A stretch of 64,000 nt of DNA, taken from contig JAQFVV010000056.1 of the NCBI GenBank assembly GCA_028023455.1, positions 6,163,717 to 6,227,716 on the forward strand, read 5' to 3'. Both the position numbers and the translations under genes were made by a program. This DNA comes from Epiperipatus broadwayi (lineage: Eukaryota; Onychophora; Udeonychophora; Euonychophora; Peripatidae). A model generated the notes under the pieces. That model did not search any database and was not told where the DNA came from. It worked only from the letters and a program-made list of their open reading frames with translations. Shown here piece after piece: positions 35,761-47,426 of the stretch. Position 1 is the stretch's first letter; every line of letters begins with the position of its first letter.

Positions 35761-36475
35761 ACACATGTACTTGAGCCTTCTTTCTCTTATTTCTTCTGTT
35801 TTGCTATTCATGCTACTATTAATTCTCATCCTTTATTTCCTATTCTAGTCCTTCAAATGGCAACTATATAAAGAAATTTTATACCATAGCAGCATACTGT
35901 TTCCCTCTGCTCTTCTTTGGTTCTCTCCAATTGTCCTGATATTTTAGGTTCATTGCTCTGTCTACCCCATATTAACTCTTGCTACCCTTAATTCTTCATA
36001 TATTTCAACTCATCACTGACTGTATATTATCTTAACAGCATTTAATAATAATCAAAATATAATAATCATAATAATAATGTTTACCCATGATACATCCTTG
36101 CTTCTTTTTTTCTTGTAGGCTGCTTTATAATTCCTGCAAAAGTTACTAGATCCATGACTATATTTATGTTCTCTTTGCCAGGTTTATTTATTTTAGCAAG
36201 TAAATATACAATTATCTTGTCTCATCGTCTCCACTATCACGTATCCAATCACAATTTTAAACAAGAAAATTATTTAAAATAACTAGTTCCCCCTTTTCAA
36301 ATTTCCCTACTCCTGATGACAAAATTTATAGTGTAGTTGGCTCATGTTCTATTGAAGTCTGTTTCAGGGGTCATGTCATCAGTAAGCAAGAAATTACTTA
36401 TAATACGCAATACTAAGTACCAAATACCAAACATTAAAAATTGCATCAGATGCTAATAAATTTACTTAATCATAA
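35761..36475. other. AT-rich spacer
   Basis: Possibly continues the upstream end of the decayed relic (to about 36000) but stops are frequent. Nothing else recognised. Confidence 0.4.
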
Positions 36476-36559
36476 ATTGATACAATTATATATATATATA
36501 TAATGCAGACAAAAAATATTGATACAATTATATATATATATATAATGCAGACAAAAAAT
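36476..36559 (+). repeat. 42 bp unit in tandem, two copies
   Basis: A unit made of TTGATACAATTA, a (TA)n core and ATAATGCAGACAAAAAATA appears twice back to back without differences. Confidence 0.9.
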
Positions 36560-36605
36560 ATTGCCTATAAAACTAGGGAAAAGTTTAAGAAAACAAAATT
36601 GATCA

Positions 36606-36881
36606 GAATCATAAACCATTTAAGGATTCTTTTCCTCAATGATTTTAATAGGATGTGAAAATGAATAGTATTCATAGTGACATTCTTTTATGCAGCTCGG
36701 TGTTTTTTTGAAGCAAGATATTTTTTTACGATGAAACAATAAAGATTACAGAGAACTTGAAAATGATGGATGGAAGTGCTTTTTAGCATTTCTGTGAGAC
36801 ATCACAGAAAAACTTGGTGAGCTCAATCATTGTTTATGGGTTAAACAAAGTAATTTCACATATGGTAAATAAAATACTTGC
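36606..36881 (+). repeat. dispersed repeat family X, copy 2
   Basis: Matches 15920-16240 in the same orientation, with a shorter middle. It follows the tandem duplication by ~45 bp. Confidence 0.75.
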
Positions 36882-36889
36882 TTATAAAG

Positions 36890-38540
36890 AGTGCAGTGTA
36901 TACACATACTTATATTGCACACATTTATCTGATAAAAAGATATGGGCAATGAATCATTAATTAATTGTTTACTAACTATTTGTTATTGTGTTGAATCTAT
37001 CATTAATTAATTAATTATAATCTAATTAATAAGATTACTAACTATTTGTTATTGTGTTGAATCTCAGTAGCAGTAATCTCATGCTGTCTTTGCTATTTTG
37101 GGCATTATGATAGCCTTGTGATCAAATATGTCTTCTCCATGTTATTTTAAGTCTGTCTGGTGTGCAACTTTTTCCCACATCTACAATTTTAATGTATTAG
37201 TTGAAAAAAAAATGAAGATGTTAGATATATATGAACCTTTTACATGATGCAATGAGGGAAATGGACTAGAAGTCAATAGAAATAACATTTCTTATTTACT
37301 GAGTATATTAATCCAAATAAAAAAAAACTGAATAACTTAGATTTCTAAAGATAAGTTGTAATTTTCAGGAATTTATTTACAAATTGAAGATTATTATGCA
37401 AAATTTTCATAAAAAAACATTTTTAAAATAAAAACAAAATCACTAATAGATAGTCTTTGTAAAAAATTATTTAAAAAAAAAAACAACTCTTAAAAAGTTC
37501 ATTATGAAAAGCAGAAGTTCTCTAGTGGGTAAAATAAAATTGCCTTTGTTAACCCAACGATAGATTGAGATGAATTATGTCATCTTTTGGCCAATTCTCC
37601 CCTGGTGAATTTTTTTGTAAATATTATATATTAAAATGCATGTAAAATGGTATATTTTATTATAATAAATTTTTTTTGCCAATAATTTTTCACTAAAAAG
37701 CGTGAAATTAAAAATTCCCACTCTAATAATAGACATAAGCCCTGCCCTAACATGTTCAAACCATTGTCTGTTGCCAAAGCTGTAAAACATTCAGTGTTTT
37801 ATGACAATGAAGTTTCCAATGACACAAAACTTGATTATTTGCAAATTTATTATGGTTTTAGATATTTTTAAAAAAATAATTTACGCTATATTTATTAGAT
37901 ATCAAGAAATATAAATTATTAATAACTTATTTTGATTTGAAATACTTTATTTTCAAAAACATGTTATATAAGCAGCTAACATAAATATGGCCTGAAGCAA
38001 ATTAGAAGACTAGCTTTGACATAAACAATCTACTTTATATTTATGAGTAAGAAAATATCGCAATTTTGCAATAAATATTCAAAAAATTTAAACCTTTAAA
38101 GCATAATTTGTTAGATATAAGAGAAATAAATAATTATTCATTCGGATGTCTAAAAATAATATGAATTAAAAATATTTTGATTTTATAAACTGAAAATAAT
38201 CTTTCTAGAAACGATGATGTGTAAAGTCTTTGTTTTGATTGCAATCTCATTTTTTTAATATTTACAGAAACAAAATGTGAACATTTAAAATTTATTTCAG
38301 TAATAAACAAAAATATCTATCAAATAAAGTCAAATTTATTATTTTCTGATAAGCAATAATCATTTTATCATATATTTTATATTGATGTGTGAGACAAAGA
38401 AAATGTCAAAAAATGCTGAAATGTAAGAGGTGTTCGAATGCATTTTGGAAACGTTAAAACAATAAAAAATTAATATAGCTTTACTTCTCACTATATGTAA
38501 AATATATAATTGTTAATTAGAGATATTAATTAGTATTAAA
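36890..38540. other. AT-rich stretch, small duplication only
   Basis: A ~28 bp word (containing ACTAACTATTTGTTATTGTG) is present at 36970-37000 and again at 37037-37065. No gene or element termini recognised. Confidence 0.5.
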
Positions 38541-38544
38541 GTTT

Positions 38545-39165
38545 ATCGGCTTAACATTTTTGAGGATCCATGCCTCATATTCATAGCCTTCATAAAATGT
38601 ATAATAAAATATGCAAATACAAATATTCAAATAAGCTAGTATTACGTAGCCCATTTCTTCGAGATCTCGAAGCAAGTATCCTTTCTATTAATGGCATGGA
38701 TGTTTCCATTGATGTAAAATGCCTCCTTTATTTTTCTTTTGTGATCATTTGATTCTGAGCACAATATTGTGGGATTGGTGGGTGTGAAGTTGTGTCCGGA
38801 TTGTTTAGCATGCTCCAAGAATACAGAGGACGTTTTGCTGTTTTTCTGAGCTCTGTTAAATGTGTAAATATGTTGACCCAGTCTAGTATTGATTGTAGCT
38901 TTCATTTCACCATAATATATAGCATGGCATCCAGCCTGAGGGCAGGCAATAGAGTACACCACGTGTGGGGTGAACGATCGATCAATGTGGTCTCTTTAGA
39001 GTTGTTAAGCAATCTATTAGAATTAGGTGGAGTTCTAACTGCTATGTTAAATTTATTGTTTAATGCTTTCATTAGTTTGTTAGATATTTTAGGAATGTAG
39101 GGGATTGTTATTCTAGGTAGATTGGTGCGAGGTACATTATTGTTTATTGTATTATTAAAAAATTA
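38545..39165 (-). pseudogene. Penelope-like element family E copy 2, GIY-YIG part, frameshifted
   Basis: Homologous to 24626-25230 through coding and 3' region. The GIY-YIG domain reads cleanly from 38962 to the stop at 38642 (VYSIACPQAGC, IYYGEM, RKIKEAFYI). Upstream residues (NVPRTNLPRITIPYIPKIS and on to NRLLNNS) are in another frame; a one-base insertion near 38985 relative to copy 1 explains the break. In this copy the YYGET block reads YYGEM. The 5' end is truncated near 39160 at a short AAAATT run. The plus-strand frames here are shadows. Confidence 0.85.
38546..38590 (-). ncRNA. hammerhead-like hairpin, family E copy 2
   Basis: Same layout as 24626-24668: GGCT, a GAGG...CCTC hairpin, AAAAATGTTA, AGCC. 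The outer stem is one pair longer than in copy 1 (G-C instead of A/C), but the GAAA block is mutated to AAAA, so this copy is probably inactive. Confidence 0.3.
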
Positions 39166-39673
39166 AAAATTAAAAATTAAAAAAATTGTACTAATAATAA
39201 ATAATATACTAACTTTTAATTTTTTTTTCTTTCTTAAATAACCAATCCTAAATTTACTTTATTTTAAAACATAAAATTCAACTATTTAATATTTCATTCT
39301 ACTAACTTTTTGAATAAATAAATTAAATCCAATGATGCAAAGCTCCATTGTTATAGATAACAAATTCATTTAGATATTTATTTTATATTTTTATAACACC
39401 AAATATTAATTTTTAAAATGTCTATTGTTTGAAAATTTAATTTGCGAAAACCAATTTTTACAGATAATATATAAAATAGAAAGAGTTAATTGTAAAAGTC
39501 AAATGTTCAAATATGAAGGAATTCAAATTAGAAAGGTGGAATTTGCTGCTTAACATGTTATGAGGAAATACAAAACCAAGTATTGTATAATTTTCCAATG
39601 GCTATGTCTGGTTTAAAACACCTATACATATTATAAAGAATAAAGTTAATAGTAGAAATATATTTTATATTTA

Positions 39674-39676
<3 letters not shown>

Positions 39677-39709
<33 letters not shown>
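39677..39709. repeat. (TA)n microsatellite
   Basis: About 33 bp of TA, directly visible. Confidence 0.95.
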
Positions 39710-39712
<3 letters not shown>

Positions 39713-39924
39713 AATAGCCAATAGTAAATAGAGAAATTTTATGTTAGATAAAATATGGTAATTATGTTTACAAATGGTTAAACAGTGAATACTAATCAAT
39801 TAAATTTTATCTAACACAAAATTAATAATATTATTATTCCAAACTTAATATATGTTAAATACATAGATAAAATGTTTATATATTCAAAACACATACATTA
39901 ATAAAATATGGCAAGAATTAGAAC

Positions 39925-40293
39925 AAATGACACCATTTTTATAGACTATGGAGACAAAAGACAATAATAGGAATTACATTTTTGGATTTATTTATTCAAA
40001 GACAATGCACCACACTAGACTACAGAATGATGCTTAAACCTATAAACATAGGAATGATCCACACCAAATCAATAACACCCGTTTCATATGAATGTGCAGG
40101 ACTAAAAGGTTTTCTACAAAAAAATCATGCTTGGTGCAAATTTGAATATGATAAAAGCAACAGTATTGAAAAGTATACAAAGGATCTTCAAAATATAGGG
40201 TACAATTACAACACAATTTTATTAAGACCTCAAAGAGGAATCAAAGAGTCTCTTTTAGTTGATAACAAATTCTTTTCTACAATCATCACATAA
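39925..40293 (+). pseudogene. Penelope-like RT tail fragment, internally deleted, family F
   Basis: Plus-strand frame with GITFLDLFIQRQ, the RT block after motif C, then YRMMLKPINIG, SITPVSYECAGLKGFLQK, WCKFEYDK and IGYNYNTIL. These parallel the KPF, SPASHKFAGLKAFMFR, LCKYE and GFKYKTI blocks of family E. It then jumps straight to RGIKESLLV, the endonuclease end block, so the linker and GIY-YIG core appear deleted. The same end block has a weaker relative at 51745-51800. The fragment is dead. Confidence 0.65.
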
Positions 40294-40796
40294 CTTAATG
40301 TATAAAATTTAAAATAGAAGAAAGCAAAACTTTCAACAAACTATATATTGAAGCAATCATAATGCAAAAAATACAGTGGTAATATATTCTTTGCATTCTA
40401 TTAATGTATGAGTGTTATGTATAAATAATTTCTGACCTTTTTATTGCTTCAGTATTAAATTTTACAGATATGTAATAAAATTGACTTTAAATACAAAACC
40501 ACAAGATAAAAACATTCTACCATCCGGATATAAAAACAATGACAAAAGAAAGTATTATTCAACATGTTAAGTTACTATTGGATAGAAAGAATTTTAGTGT
40601 TTTCAATCATAGTTTAATCAGCTAGCTAAGAAGTGATGTTCTATGCATTTGCATATCATACTGACTCGCTATTTGTCAAAGAAAAAATTCTAAAACTGTT
40701 GAAAAATGTTTTCACGATTACAAACAGATATAGATTTTCCTCCCAGACAAATTATATTAAACAACATGGATGTAGCAAAATATGTCTTAAATGTAG
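40294..40796. other. AT-rich spacer with possible element remnants
   Basis: A plus-strand stretch at 40640-40796 reads without stops for ~50 codons and includes KQHGCSKICLKCRH, a cysteine pattern that might be a PLE linker remnant. Too weak to call. Confidence 0.3.
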
Positions 40797-40804
40797 ACAT
40801 TTAT

Positions 40805-41528
40805 CATCATCATCATCATCAACCATTATCAATCCACTGCAGGATGAAGGTCTCTCCAAGTTTAATCCATCTTCTCCGATCTTTAGCTTCTCTTTTCCAT
40901 AACACCCCTGCACATTTTCTTATTTCATCCATCCATCTCACATGTGGTCTCTTTCTGGATCTTTTACAATCTCTTGGAATCCAGTTTAAAATTTCAATTG
41001 TCCATCTATTATCATTTCTTCTAGCAATATGTCCAGCCCAACTCCATTTCAATCTTTTAATTTTTTCAATAAGGTCAGTAACACCTGTTTGTTGTCTTAC
41101 CCATACATTGCATTTTCGATCTCTTCTTGTTACTCCCAACATACATCTCTCAATACTCCTTTGAGTGGTCTGAAGTCTCTGTATTGCTCTTCTATTAAGT
41201 GTCCAAGTCTCAGATCCATAAGTAAGAACTGATAAAACACATGTGTTAAAAACCATTCTTTTCAAACACATAGGCATATTTCCTTTTAGTATCAAGTTAT
41301 TTCTACCAAAAGCACTCCAACCAAGTTTAATTCTATGATTAATTGCCTCCATTATGTTTCCATCTGTATTAATAATCTGACCAAGGTATTTGTAACTGTT
41401 AACTTTTTCTAATTCTTCATAATCAATTTTTATTTTCATATTTTGAGCAAATCGATTAAACATTACTTTAGTCTTTTTAACATTTATCTTTAGTCCTACT
41501 TTTCTACTTTCATCTGCTAACTCCTGCA
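40805..41528 (-). mobile_element. 5'-truncated RTE-type LINE with 8 bp target duplications
   Basis: The insertion is bounded by ACATTTAT at 40797-40804 and 41529-41536. Its 3' end (left) carries a (TGATGA)n tail, seen here as TCATCATCATC. It holds the C-terminal ~236 codons of the LINE ORF without any stop, so it is young relative to the copies at 704-1107 and 49021-51300. Confidence 0.85.
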
Positions 41529-41529
41529 A
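40819..41529 (-). CDS. RTE-type LINE reverse transcriptase C-terminus (truncated ORF)
   Basis: Open from the truncation to the stop. It shows the region after the RT palm: GLKINVKKTKVMFNR, YKYLGQIIN, AFGRNN, then VLTYGSETWTL, QRSIERCMLGVTRRDR, WAGHIARR and RKRPHVRWMDEI. These blocks are characteristic of RTE-like LINE proteins. The catalytic FADD region lies upstream of the truncation and is absent. The annotated first ATG falls in the target duplication, so translation from it would be accidental. Plus-strand frames over this region are antisense shadows. Confidence 0.9.
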   Translation of the reverse strand: MQELADESRKVGLKINVKKTKVMFNRFAQNMKIKIDYEELEKVNSYKYLGQIINTDGNIMEAINHRIKLGWSAFGRNNLILKGNMPMCLKRMVFNTCVLSVLTYGSETWTLNRRAIQRLQTTQRSIERCMLGVTRRDRKCNVWVRQQTGVTDLIEKIKRLKWSWAGHIARRNDNRWTIEILNWIPRDCKRSRKRPHVRWMDEIRKCAGVLWKREAKDRRRWIKLGETFILQWIDNG

Positions 41530-41539
41530 CATTTATACA

Positions 41540-43690
41540 GGCATATATATATATACTTTTTGATAAAATTGTCAAATTATGATAATATAATGCAAAATAA
41601 TAAAAATAAAACGGTTTGCATTACTTAATGAGAAGAAATAATAAACATCAATAATAAATGTCAAAGTAATATAAGAGATGAAATTAATAGTCGGTATATG
41701 AGGCAATTGATTAATTTGATGTGGTTAGAATATCAGCATTTTAATACATTGTTGAATTGTTTGTTCACACAAGCGGCAATAGCAAGTGGAGAATTTGATG
41801 TAAGTATATTGTTTAACATTAGAACTAATACTTTCTTTTTTGTTAATAAAGTTGAGAACATGTTAACTCTGGTTTATTTATGGCAAAAAATAATAATAAA
41901 GAAATCAAGCTATGTCTTGATTTAGAGAGAATTTGTTATATTTTTCTACTAATAATATAATTTTATTTGTCACCCTGTATTTTTCGAACAACAATTTTCG
42001 ATTATTTTAACAGAGTATGTGTACAATACACACACACCCATATATATATATACTCACATCAACAGTAATTCACAACACATAATAATTTAACCTTCCATTT
42101 TGTTCTAGTAAGAACCTTTTTAGATTACTTAGACATTTTGACTTACACAAGTATAATATAGATTTATTACAACATACAGGATGTATTGGCATAATCGTGG
42201 ACAGTATAATTTTTTATTTTTTTTTTTAAAAAAAAAGCTCTCATGGGAAAAACAATTGAAGAATCTTGACTCCTGCTCTTTTTCTAGTCAGAGCAGATTC
42301 ATGATTTGTAATAGAACTGGTAGCTGGTCGAATGTTTTGGGAAGTGTCTAACAGAACAATTACAGATAGTTCCACTTTTCACAAACTGCCTAACAGGTTA
42401 GCCTTAGACCACCAAATTATTAAGCATTTTAACAAATCCAAATAAACTCATGTAATGTTCAATATTCCCATGAGTCACTGCATGTCTTCAGGGTCTTTTT
42501 TCATTTTAAAAAACTCACACATAAAGTTTAATATATAACTGTATATAACAAATGCTTACTTTTTTTTATTCTAAATACATATTAAATATCAATTCAAATT
42601 TTTATTGGAAACATAAATTAAAAATTAGTCAATGCTAGAAATTGATGAAACTGTAATATCTTTTTTTAAATTAAGTTGTAAAACAGAAACTTCTGCTTGT
42701 ATATATTGTGCCCTTTTCTATAGGTCAGAATAAGCTCATCACAGCAAATTACTAAAAAAATTAAATTTAGAATGTGTTCTCTTTGGGTGATAGTTATATT
42801 GTATTGATAATATCTTAAAAGTACAATTTAAAGTTAAATAAAAATAGGTAATGCTTAAAATTATGATAAATAATTTAAAAAACAGTTAAGTAAGGCTAAA
42901 ATTATTAATCATATGGTTGGAAAAGCTGGCCATAATAAATAACGCAGCTATAAATGTTTAAAGTATGTTTAAAAAGTTCAATTTTAATAGTTTAAACTTA
43001 TAGTTAAATAAATGCTATATTTAAAATTATAAATTATATTTAATAATTATAATTAATATCATATATTCTAAAAGTAAGTTTTATGGTAGTAAAAGTTATA
43101 TTTAGTTCTATATTTTCCAAATTACTATTCAAAATTTTATATTATTGTATTATTTATTTAATATAATAAGTGTTGCAATTTATCATGTATTTTTAGACAG
43201 TAAATTGGATACAATCTGTCTAGGTTGTAAAATCATGTGACCTGCATAATACAGTAATGCACACATGCTTGCTAGTATTTGTATTAACAAAGTTCAAAAT
43301 ATTTTTAAAATTACATTATAGAATTGAATATATTTAGTTGCCTATCATAAGGGAAAATATTAAAGCAGTCATAAAATGTTTTAAATAGTATTATAAGACA
43401 AATACAGTTAATAAAAAGTTAAATATTTTGTTTTAAAATAAAATAGATAAATTAAACATTAAAGATGGGATAAATTTATTAAATATTGTTTTGAAAGTCA
43501 GTTTAAAGTGTTTAATTCATTTTAGTAAAGTATAATAATTGATTTAAGATTAATATTTTTAAATAATATTTTAAAGTTATAATGCGTCATATTTTATTTT
43601 TGAAATTTAATTGTGTAAGACTGTAGCAATATGCAAATTCGGTATCAAATGAAAAGTAAAAATCCACCAATACGATGAGGTATTTTGTAG
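41540..43690. other. AT-rich stretch, no gene recognised
   Basis: The 42240-42420 part is GC-richer without a frame. No element termini identified. Confidence 0.45.
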
Positions 43691-43692
43691 GA

Positions 43693-43724
43693 TATAAATA
43701 CTGTTGCACGGATTGGTTTCAGTT
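43693..43724 (+). promoter_or_regulatory. candidate core promoter: TATA box + initiator
   Basis: TATAAATA starts at 43693 and TCAGTT lies at 43719-43724, putting the presumed +1 A (43721) 28 bp after the TATA start. This is the canonical spacing, with an arthropod-style initiator. The nearest downstream ATG meets an immediate stop. A GTAATT donor-like site follows at about 43741. Such a pair can arise by chance in AT-rich DNA, though the CpG-bearing GTTGCACGGATTGG between them is unlike the background. Confidence 0.35.
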
Positions 43725-44569
43725 GGTGATCAATGTGATAGTAATTTTAAAATTTTTATTTTAGTCAATTTTTAGTGCTCTCATATAATTTATTTGCAAA
43801 CTAATAGGATATTTATTTTAAAATATTTGCAAAGAGTGTGTAGAATAAGTATATTTTAATAAGTTTATTAAAAATATGCATTGCTAATTTAAAGTTCCCG
43901 TTACCAGGATTATTTGTCAAAACTTAATATAACTCCGCAATAAAAATATGGATATGCCAATAAGTAAACTATGTTTAATGAAAATTTTAAAAATAAGTAT
44001 ATAGTTGTAGTCATAAGCGCTTGAGAAATTTGCACTCTCTCAATTATTTCAATAATTGTTAATGCAATGTTAATGGTATTAACCAAGAGAACTATTCTTG
44101 TAAGCACAGAATTATTTTGGACATTATACAGAAAGCTTAATAGAAAAGCTACTTGCAGATTAAAAGTGAATCACGCATTTTTTATATAATAGCGAGATAG
44201 TCATGTTTAAGACCGACAAGTAATATGATAAGTTATATAATAATTTTATGGAAACATAACGCTATGAAGATAAATGTTTCATCCTTTTTGAAGGAAAACA
44301 TTGTAATATTTTAAAGAAAAAACTATCATAAGTAAAAAAATTAATGGAAAGTATTTTTAGAAAAGCATACATAATAAAACCTATGTTATATAAAGTTATA
44401 CGCATTTTTGTTAGAATTTATTTTAAAAAGTGATAATTTTTTTTAAAAAAATGGAAACAGCTTTAATTGGATAATAAACAATAAATTATCTTCAAAAGTA
44501 AACCTATAAAAAATAAATTATAGACCAGCAATTACTGAACTTATGGAGATATAAATATTTTAAATATTG

Positions 44570-45070
44570 CACAAAAGTTTTATCTGGATTGCCAGTAATT
44601 AAGCTACCGGGAAATGATGCATCACCAAGCCGATACAGAATTATCAAGAATGGAAGCGTCAAGTTATTATTTTTCAACATTATGATTTTATTATTATTTT
44701 CATAATCATTGTTCTGGAGAATAGAAACTATAAACTATTATTCTATGAACTTTTCCAGAACAGATTAATGATTATTTTTATTAGTTTTCCAAGATTTTAA
44801 GACATCATATTATTTTTTATTATTATTCATTTTTTAAATGTCGCTCATCATACCGGAAGGATTTACAACGCAGATGCAAAGTCGGATGGTTGTTCGTTGT
44901 CAAGCAAGAAAAACTTAGCAATGGTTGGGGATTTTAAAAGCTCTAAGAGAACTTTTTTAAAAAAAAAAAACTCTCGAGAAAATAAAACATTTGAACTTTA
45001 TAAAAAAACATTCATCAGCTGAAGATTTACGTAATTATGGTTTTGAATTATTTATTAAGTTTTAAAGTGT
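44570..45070 (+). other. GC-richer island with broken coding-like frame
   Basis: At 44836-44990 a plus-strand frame runs about 50 codons with balanced composition (HHTGRIYNADAKSDG, SLSSKKNLAMVGDF) and stops just after a run of 12 A. In the neighbouring frame, protein-like reading continues beyond that run to about 45063 (KHSSAEDLRNYGFE). A further patch at 44580-44660 follows a GCCAG that could be a 3' splice site. Together with the TATA/initiator pair upstream and the acceptor downstream this could be a small gene, or a relic. No family recognised. Confidence 0.3.
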
Positions 45071-45304
45071 AATATTATTTTAATTAGAAGAGTAGGAACA
45101 TGAACATTAATTTAACACTAAGGATACTATAATCTTATAGTAAATAATTTGATGATTTAAATAAGTTAACATTTTAAGTATAAAAGTATGGATGTATTTC
45201 ATGTATGCAATGTTTTATTTAATTGATGGACATGAAGATGTGATAAAGTGATGACAAGTCAATATCACGTAGGTAATAGTTGTAAATATTGATATATTTT
45301 ATTA

Positions 45305-45345
45305 TGTATTTTTTTTGTTTTCTTTTTTTGCAGATTGCCAATAAA
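45305..45345 (+). promoter_or_regulatory. strong 3' splice-site-like sequence followed by AATAAA
   Basis: A ~25 nt nearly pure T tract ends in TTTTTGCAG at about 45333 and is followed within a few bases by AATAAA. The arrangement fits a terminal 3' UTR exon acceptor and polyadenylation signal, but T tracts and AATAAA are common in this composition. Confidence 0.3.
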
Positions 45346-46244
45346 TTATAATGTATGGAAGTATGAATGTAAATTGTATGCAAACACATTTGTACAACAC
45401 TTTTAAATTGTGAAATTAGGATTTATTTCTGGGAATATGTATACTTTAATTTCATATTAGTAATATAACACAACATAATGATGAATAGTTACATGATTCT
45501 TTTAAAAACCTTAATATTATTGGACATTCAAAGTATTTATATGACTAATTTGTATGTGTTTAAGAATATGAGATAGGAAAGTAAAGCAGACTTTTCTTGT
45601 TGATTAGGGAGATCATTTTAATTACAATTGAATTTTATTTATTATTTTGAATATGTGATTTGTCAGTGTATGATTTGATAAATCTATTAGGAAATGTTGA
45701 TAAGATAGTGACTTTGGGATTAAGCTGGAGAACATGAAACCAAAGAGATGATATCAAGGTAGGATGTATTAGGGGAATAGAAATAGTATTTTTGTAATCT
45801 TCTTAAGTATACAGTACAGTTAACAATGCCCTGTAGCTGATATATTTATTTATGGACAGTGTCTATTTTTTTTAAGTATTGATGTTTCAATAAAGCTGAA
45901 GGAATAGCCTTGACATCATTGATAGCAGTGGAGAACATTAGACAGAATAGGTCATGCCTCTATTTTTATCCAATATGTACTATGAGTTAGACTCTAGTTT
46001 TCTTCCCTAGGCCTACACATCTATTTGCTGTCTCAAATTTTCAAAATAACTAAATCGCACAGTATTGAATATTTTGTAAAGAAATAATAATAAATAATTT
46101 AGAGTTTAAGATATACTATTGTCTGAATAAGATAAGTTCATTTACTTGTAAGAAAAAGTAGAGTTTGTGCAAGTTGGAATTGAAAATCCAACGGACCCAA
46201 AATGGAAAGGAATCATAAAATATGTTCTAAATTTATTTTGGAAA
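45346..46244. other. AT-rich spacer
   Basis: No gene or repeat recognised. Confidence 0.5.
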
Positions 46245-46246
46245 TA

Positions 46247-47424
46247 CACCTGAGTCTCGTTTTACACGATAAATAGGTTCCTCAGAAAACACGCGCAAAC
46301 GAAATCGCGCAAAAATAAACGTAACTTACTTTGAAAAGGGGGGGATACGGACTGTGATTTTTCAAAACTCGCATAAAAGCAAAGCACCAATGTAAAATTT
46401 ACTTTAAAATTCGCGCAAAAAAAAAATAAGGAAATAAAATATGACTAATAAAAAATTTCAAATTTGAAAAAAATTGATACAAGACAAACTTTTTTTAACT
46501 ATAATATTTAATTTTATTCAAAATAATATATTTTTATGCATAATTTACAGTACAGTAATTTACATTTTTTATACACATTTTAATTATTATTGCTATTTGT
46601 TGATAAACAGTTTCGTTTGTAAACTGGTAAAAAATAGATTCTTCACAAAAAAAAATACAACTAGTGCCAAGTTCACTCTCATATTGTGTTAATGATTTTC
46701 TGTTGACAACGTAATTAGTAATTAATCTTTGAGATGATGATTTTATTAATTGTTTATGAACTTAGACTTATGATAATAAAAAAAACATTTCTTCACCACT
46801 GCTGGGAAAAATTTAATTAAAACTAACAACTAAAAATTAAATTCTTATTTTAGTCTTTAATTTTTTAATTTTCAATTCCGTTTAAATATCAAATTTCCTT
46901 TTACATCACATTAATTTCAAGTTGCCGTAAGTAATTTTTAAATGTTAATTACAATTAAAAATCAGATTTTAATTTTTAATTGTCAAATTTAATTGTGCCC
47001 ACTGCTATTACTCACTTTTTAAAAATAAACTTGTGGACACTAAATGATTAATAATTGATTACTTTCTTTTTTAAAAAGCAAAAACAGAATGTGATTTAAA
47101 ATGCAAAATTAACATGCACAATGTTTGAACAAATTTAATTATAATCTTGTAAAATTTAATGTGTGTATACATAAAATGTGGAAATCCATGATTTTAATTT
47201 CATTATTACATAAAATCTTACTATTATAAAGCACTGAAAATATTGAAATTACTAAGATGAAAGTCGAATTCCAATAATGTGCTATTACTTTCAATATAAC
47301 GTAAGTGCGCGAAATTTATTATTTAAAGTAATATCGCGTTATCAGAGTTTGACTTCCGGTGAAGCATGAATCACCTAACTTCGAAATCGTGTTAAATAAG
47401 TCCGCGTAAAAAGAGACCCAGATG
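46247..47424. mobile_element. Tc1/mariner (Tigger/pogo-like) MITE, 1.18 kb
   Basis: Flanked by TA at 46245-46246 and 47425-47426. The left end reads CACCTGAGTCTCGTTTTAC and the inverted right end CATCTGGGTCTCTTTTTAC, an imperfect terminal inverted repeat matching at about 18 of the first 22 positions. TA duplications, CA-type ends and a CTCGTTTTA-like terminal word resemble Tigger/pogo elements. Both subterminal regions are CpG-rich (CGCGCAAACG at left, GTGCGCGAAA and ATATCGCG at right) in contrast to the AT-rich middle. It encodes no transposase; the 72-codon frame inside is chance. Confidence 0.75.
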
Positions 47425-47426
47425 TA

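Noticed and set aside
36120-36475. Extension of the coiled-coil relic further upstream
   Set aside because: Stops are frequent in all frames and no protein-like blocks were seen beyond about 36000.
38570-39100. Plus-strand frames over PLE family E copy 2
   Set aside because: Antisense to the recognisable endonuclease frame.
40633-41232. Plus-strand frames over the RTE LINE
   Set aside because: Antisense shadows of the minus-strand RTE C-terminus, partly reading the TCATCATC tail.
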